DNA of 64,000 bases from positions 58,614,843 to 58,678,842 of the forward strand of contig NC_090282.1 of assembly GCF_037392515.1 (NCBI RefSeq), written 5' to 3'. The stretch is from Haliotis asinina. Lineage: Eukaryota; Mollusca; Gastropoda; Lepetellida; Haliotidae. The translations under genes and the position numbers were made by a program. The notes below the pieces were generated by a model. That model was not told the DNA's origin. It saw only the letters and a program-made list of their open reading frames with translations, and did not search any database. This document shows positions 59,080 to 64,000 of the stretch, in pieces (the stretch's first letter is position 1; each line of letters begins with the position of its first letter).

Positions 59080-59125
59080 CGATACGGTCTTCGGTATTAA
59101 GGCGATACGGTCTTCGGTATTAAGG
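59080..59125. repeat. perfect 23-bp tandem duplication
   Basis: cgatacggtcttcggtatta + agg at 59080-59102 and again at 59103-59125, with no differences, so it is a recent local slippage event. Confidence 0.95.
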
Positions 59126-59286
59126 CATTAACGTAGGTCGGGGGCAATCAATATACCTGAGTATCCATATTCCCCTTGTACTTTGCCTTAAACAACATAT
59201 TTGAGTATACCAATTCTATTGAAATGTACATCACTGTCGGTGACCGAGAAACAGCAAACTACCCTCAAGGCTACGTAATGATATTA

Positions 59287-59361
59287 CTCTAATGACGTCA
59301 CAAGTGATACGAGTCTAATGATATCACTAGTGATTTAGTCTAATGATGTCAGCCTAGTGAT
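59287..59361. repeat. three degenerate ~25-bp units, one with a CRE palindrome
   Basis: Units built on (a)gtctaatgatgtcac...agtgata at about 59287-59311, 59312-59336 and 59337-59361. The first contains tgacgtca (59293-59300). Confidence 0.7.
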
Positions 59362-59855
59362 ATGAAAGTGCACAATTACGTGCAATAATGTGTGTACATC
59401 ACGAAAGGCATTTCAGACCTCAAATCAATAGTGTGACGTTATACGTGACGCAAGGCGGCGTTTTACGTCAATTTTATCTGACACACATTCTATTTTAGCG
59501 GAATGTCAAAGCCCAATCTCGCACTGCCATATTCCAGGGCGTCTTCTTCATGTCTCACTGTTCGTTGACATTCTATATTGCTCTGTCTATTAATCATTAA
59601 ATTTATTCCTAAATAGAAACTAATAAGTTAATGAAACAGACGGAGAAACGTGCAGGCGTAATGAGTACGCTAACGACGACGTCGACGACAGCAAAGAATG
59701 ATACAAGTTGAAATAGCCCTAACATATCCTTCCTGGTGATATTCGACATTTTTTGGTTGTAGGTCAGTAGGCATCATTGATCAGATATTGTATGACGTGG
59801 GTACATTAACTAGGTCAGAACATACTTTCTGTGCAATGTCATATATATGTTACAG
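59362..59855. other. no gene seen
   Basis: No supportable feature. Confidence 0.5.
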
Positions 59856-59945
59856 TCAGATTGCGAAATCTGTCATTTCGTGAAATGACTGAACGTTTCA
59901 GCCGCTTCGTGATATGACTGATAGGGTCAGTCATTTCGCGTCATG
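59856..59945. other. cluster of short palindromes
   Basis: Three palindromes in 90 bp: cagatt/aatctg (about 59856-59871), gtcatttc/gaaatgac (59872-59889) and atgactga/tcagtcat (about 59914-59934). The word gtcatttcg and its reverse recur, as in a multiply repeated binding site. Confidence 0.55.
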
Positions 59946-60763
59946 TGTAACAACAGTCAGTATACGTCATGATGATCTATCGCCATATGTTCCAGTTAGG
60001 GTGTTCATCTCCCGAGTTCTAATATTACGACAACATTTTACTCCATGACAATAAGAAGTGAACAAACTATGTCACCTTTTCGTCGCACGAAATCAAAGGG
60101 TCAAATTGAGTATGTATTATATACAACAGGGTGTATAGGTTGAAAATACAACGGCTTCGTCAATAAGGTCACACTGATTAATAGACAGTGACTGAAAATA
60201 TGGCGCTTAACAATACCCATCACCATTCTGCCATCGATGCATGAATGCCTCCATTCCACTCTTGTTGAAGGCTACCTCAGATTTGAGAACATCTTCCCGA
60301 AACGACGTAATAATCATTGCACAATGCTTAGCATTTTTTTCAAAATGTGTAAGATATGGAAATCTGTCGGTGCCAGTGTTCAGTGGCCAGTGTTCAGTGA
60401 CGTTAAAGCGTGACCATATGCATTGCAGACATAGTAAAACAAAACGACTGTTTGTGCATTGTCGCTGTGGAACAACATTTTTGTTGGATTTTTCATGACT
60501 CCTCCATTCTCACGGACGCAACAGAACAATAATGATGACCTGGCCATAAATGATCTTAAAAGAAGGCAAATGAGGGTCATCATCCCTTGGATTAACCGCA
60601 CAGTTGGCTGTTAGAGTTATCCATTCGGATGGGAACAACTTTTGACAGCATGATAACCAATTGTGTCAAATTTCATCACCAGAGAATACCAACTCACTTT
60701 GATAACTCAGGTAGTATATTCTGGGTGATTGTTTACCTCGTCCTCCTGAACCATGTAAGTATG
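59946..60763. other. no gene seen
   Basis: A 60367-60400 duplication (cagtg(t)tcagtg twice) is minor; the frames 60241-60498 and 60380-60601 are unrecognised. Confidence 0.45.
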
Positions 60764-60992
60764 TTTTGTTTGTTGTTTACCGCCACACTCGAACACATTC
60801 CAGCTATCGGACGATGGTCTGTAAATAATCGGAATTGGTCAAGACAATCCGGTGAATGACATCATGAGCATTGATCTATACAGTTCGAATTCGATATGTT
60901 AACCAAGTCAGCGAGCCTGTCCTAAAATATCATTAGTCGCCTCTTACAAAAACCATGGGTTGCTGGAAACCTGTTCTAACCCGGATATTCAA
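60764..60992 (-). mobile_element. SINE-B with ttgtttaccgcc-type tail
   Basis: tttgtttgttgtttaccgcc tail, then cattccagctatcggacgat and ggtctgtaaataatcgga, to cattagtcgcctcttac and a head ending ctaacccggatattc. Diverged, no tail of gagtgag type. Confidence 0.82.
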
Positions 60993-63533
60993 AAAGAGCA
61001 TTGCACAAACTCTAATAATTAAACTAATGAACCTTCCTCATATCAAAGACTCCTGAAATAAATTCAGCAATCGGAACAAACCTGAGCACATCCTGACAGC
61101 TGCGTGGTATAACAGCATAGATACAAAACTACCCATACAAGATTCATTCATCAAAACTACACATAACTATGACTTGTACATTTCATGGGAAATCAATCAA
61201 CCACCTATATAACAATATGCCCGTGATACATACATGAGGAAGATATATACACTAGATGCCTCTGACGCTGAATCCAATCAATTCACATGCTTTGTGTTTG
61301 CGTGAGATTTGTCACGATGAAAGCTCTAAGGCAGCCCCACACTGACGCTAACGCGAATGCGAAAGAGCCCTGCTCGATCTAATATGACAAAAGATGAAAT
61401 ACCTATATCGATTTTTCTCATCACACTAAGTGCAAGCCATTTCCCATGTGATTTGCCACATTTATGGATGTGTGTCGACAACACAGTTTCCATAATTTTA
61501 TACAGATTATCTTATTGAAATTTCATCGGAACTGAGCATCAGTGGATTTCCTGAAATGTCGAACGTTGTGTCCACACGTGAGCCGCTCCAGACATAGTAT
61601 CTGACATTTGTCACTGAATGAACAAGAAGTTCCCTTGTATTTGCTATTCCAAATATACAGAGCTAACTGTCGTACAGTAAAGGCGGAAGAGGTCGACAAT
61701 ACCGTGGATTAGAAACGGAAGATATTCCTCGTAGTTTTTGTGCAACTTGAAATAGCATTCTTTTTATTCCATCTTGGCATGTGTTAAAGGACCAGTACCA
61801 ACTTTGTCACATTTGTCCATATTCATTCTGTATCCTAATCAGTGCAGAAACTGTACTATGATACATCCGTGTTCGTGATTATATAGTTTCCAAGGACATG
61901 TCTGAGATGTGTATAGAATGTTTCTCGTTGGGTGGTACCGCTTCGTTCAATAACCGGACATACCTCAGATTTGATATTGAATATCTGAACAAGGAGTAAC
62001 CTCGACAAATGCCATCTAAAGAGGTCGTTTCTCAACTACCCCACCCTGTCCTGAAGAACGACCCATTCGCGTGATCTCCGACCTGTTCCTCCTTTGTATG
62101 GTAGTGTACGTGCACTGTAACTAATCCCTTTATCACTTCAATGGCATTGCCACATGGCCGGTGGATCGGGATGGCTCCGTCAGATGTCAGAGGGCTGCAC
62201 CTTGTTAGTCACTCGTACAGTGTGTGTTTTGTTAAGTAGTTGTGTAGATAATGGTCACTCGCAGGTTAATGGTGAAGCGTTTATACAATTCTGCGTATGT
62301 TGTTGTAGAACTCCATAGTGACATTTGGACACTTACCAGGTGTCAGTGCCACAACCTAATTTATGTACACACACAGGAAATCTACTACATTGCAGAAGCT
62401 TCAGGCAAGTGCTTAAAGAATGCGCCCACGTGACATTAGCATTGTCAACAGTACCGTATCTTTGTTGTAAGACATTTGGGAATCGCGAGTCAAGTACGTA
62501 CTTTTGAATCGGTTCTGACCGGGATAATTCCCGGTCGTACCAAAGGGGAAATGCGCATCTTCCGGCTTCAGATAGAGCTTTCACCAGGTCTTTCGACGGT
62601 TCTAAGGCCTCTCGTCGAGTGTGGGATCTAGAAATAGCCCATGCTAATTTTCATTAACATCGAAAAAAGTAATGAACTTCTACTGTGATTGATCCTACCT
62701 CATTCGTCAAGAAACCTAGGTTTGCGAACGAGTTTTCTTTGGAACGCAGAATATGCACAAAAGATACAGAGGGCCTGTTTGGGCATTTGTAAAGTTTTAC
62801 TTCTCCGACATTTCGTTTATGTGGAGGACTTCCCGGGTACATTATTACAGCCTTATCCACCTTCGATGTTTCGTGTTGATTTAGTACGTTATAAAAGTTA
62901 TATCCCCAAGCGTAAGTTCCGTTTCGTACTGTATGACACTGTTTGATCTAACCTAATACTGCACGATACATGTGCATGTTAGAATCGGTTTAGACACTTG
63001 ACCTTGTTTTCAGCGTCGATTTTGGCGAGGCCGAAGTGCTTACAAGTAATATATACTTCAAATATCGCCCAGATTCTGCCCAGTCACGCACTTTTCGCCC
63101 AGTATTTGTAAAGATATCAAGACAGTGTCTCAGTGCCTCAATGATTACATCTCTTTACTGTGAGTGAGTGTATATAGCTTTTCCCTGCCTTTCTCAAAAC
63201 TGTGCAAAATAATTATGGGGTCGGAGGACTTAAATCATCATTCAACGACTTGGTACATAACCTCGGCAACTCGATAACACCATCGCACTCACACAAACAC
63301 AAAGTTCTTGTTGAATTAAATCCTGAAAACCACAACCTCTTTGCATATGTGTGGTTCAAACAGATCAATGGTTATATCATAATTATGTTAATGTTTTATG
63401 GGTTTGAAGTCAATATTGACGATGCATGGAATACATTAAATAACTGGCGATTACTGACTGATCCACGTGTTTTATTTATTTATTTAATTTATTTCTTTAA
63501 AAAAAATGAATGATGTGACGTATCGAAATGTGT
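60993..63533. other. no gene seen
   Basis: Frames at 62251-62584, 62654-62946 and 63202-63513 overlap on both strands and have no recognisable domain. Confidence 0.5.
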
Positions 63534-63610
63534 AGTGAGTGAGTTTAGTTTTACTCTGCACCCAGCAGTATTCCAGCTATATGGCTGCGATCTGTAAATA
63601 ATCGAGTCTA
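63534..63610 (-). mobile_element. SINE-B 3' fragment
   Basis: gtgagtgagtttagttttac tail, then gcagtattccagctatatgg and ctgtaaataatcgagtct; it ends there, so it is strongly 5'-truncated. Confidence 0.85.
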
Positions 63611-64000
63611 CCTATCGAGGACACCATTAATAACTGTTATAATTAATAATGAATATTATACAAAATAATACATTTTGTGGCCTGTAAAAGTACAGTGTCA
63701 ATGCAAATGCGTTGTTACTTCTGTGGGCGCAAGACTGCAAAATACAGATTGCATATTCACCTGCGATAACATCACAGAAGCATAATTCTTTCACGGTAGA
63801 ATTTGGTGTACGTTACTCTTTATATAAGAGATAGCCTTCACACAATAGCCCTCTTCCTTCAGTCATATAATACATTACACCAGTCTCTTCCCGTTCCTCT
63901 CGATGAAGCATGTGACTTTGTAATGATGATCGAGTAATATGATAAGTTGTCTTTTTGTTATATCTTTAGTATATATTGTCAGAAGGTCCCCTACATAGTC
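63611..64000. other. no gene seen
   Basis: No supportable feature up to the window edge. Confidence 0.5.

Overview
The window looks like non-coding, repeat-laden nuclear DNA of a vetigastropod mollusc, most likely an abalone (Haliotis). Three things point there. The base composition is AT-rich and almost empty of long open frames. About thirty insertions belong to short retroposon families whose sequence I recognise from abalone genomic DNA, with tails ending in (ACTC)n. There are also decayed Penelope-like, Jockey-like and Ty3/gypsy-like retroelements, minisatellites and (CA)n tracts. The species call rests on recognition, not on a search. I see no prokaryotic gene organisation, no CRISPR array, no rRNA gene and no intact tRNA gene.

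Layout. 1-20 kb: a desert with SINE insertions (named here SINE-A, about 165 bp with a tRNA-like head; SINE-B, about 262 bp; and element C), a degenerate 37-bp minisatellite (1543-1805), a possible decayed coding stretch (3033-3522), a foldback MITE (6569-6677), a candidate one-exon secreted peptide (13531-13743), and two copies of a dispersed repeat D, the second broken by later insertions. 20-27 kb: a directly repeated ~400-bp segment (20812-21233 and 23083-23472), repeat F (from 23700), and a 24-bp minisatellite with a threonine-rich open frame (25741-26357). 28-33 kb: a young SINE-B and a complete 350-bp tRNA-headed SINE (31558-31907). 34.7-39.5 kb: a retroelement graveyard with a Penelope-like 3' end (+), a Jockey-type LINE (-), a gypsy-type integrase fragment (+) and a repeat F array. 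41-48 kb: more SINEs, a 26-bp minisatellite of nine near-identical units, and a perfect 22-bp inverted repeat. 49.85-50.21 kb: the best gene signal, a CpG/GC-box promoter-like stretch, an upstream ORF and a 73-base first coding exon ending in a perfect splice donor. If that call is right, 50.2-64 kb is the first intron of a gene whose remaining exons lie beyond what I can recognise.

How the parts relate. SINE-A, SINE-B and element C have unrelated heads but share a closely similar 3' end, which suggests that one LINE type mobilised all of them. Five copies of SINE-A and SINE-B carry 11-14 bp target-site duplications. Nesting gives a relative order: D and F are older, and C and SINE-B inserted into them later. 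None of the retroelement coding fragments is intact. Nothing here amounts to a new multi-gene system. The items most worth checking are the shared-tail SINE set, the SINE-B copies fixed inside repeat F, the first-exon/uORF locus, the threonine-rich minisatellite and the candidate secreted peptide.
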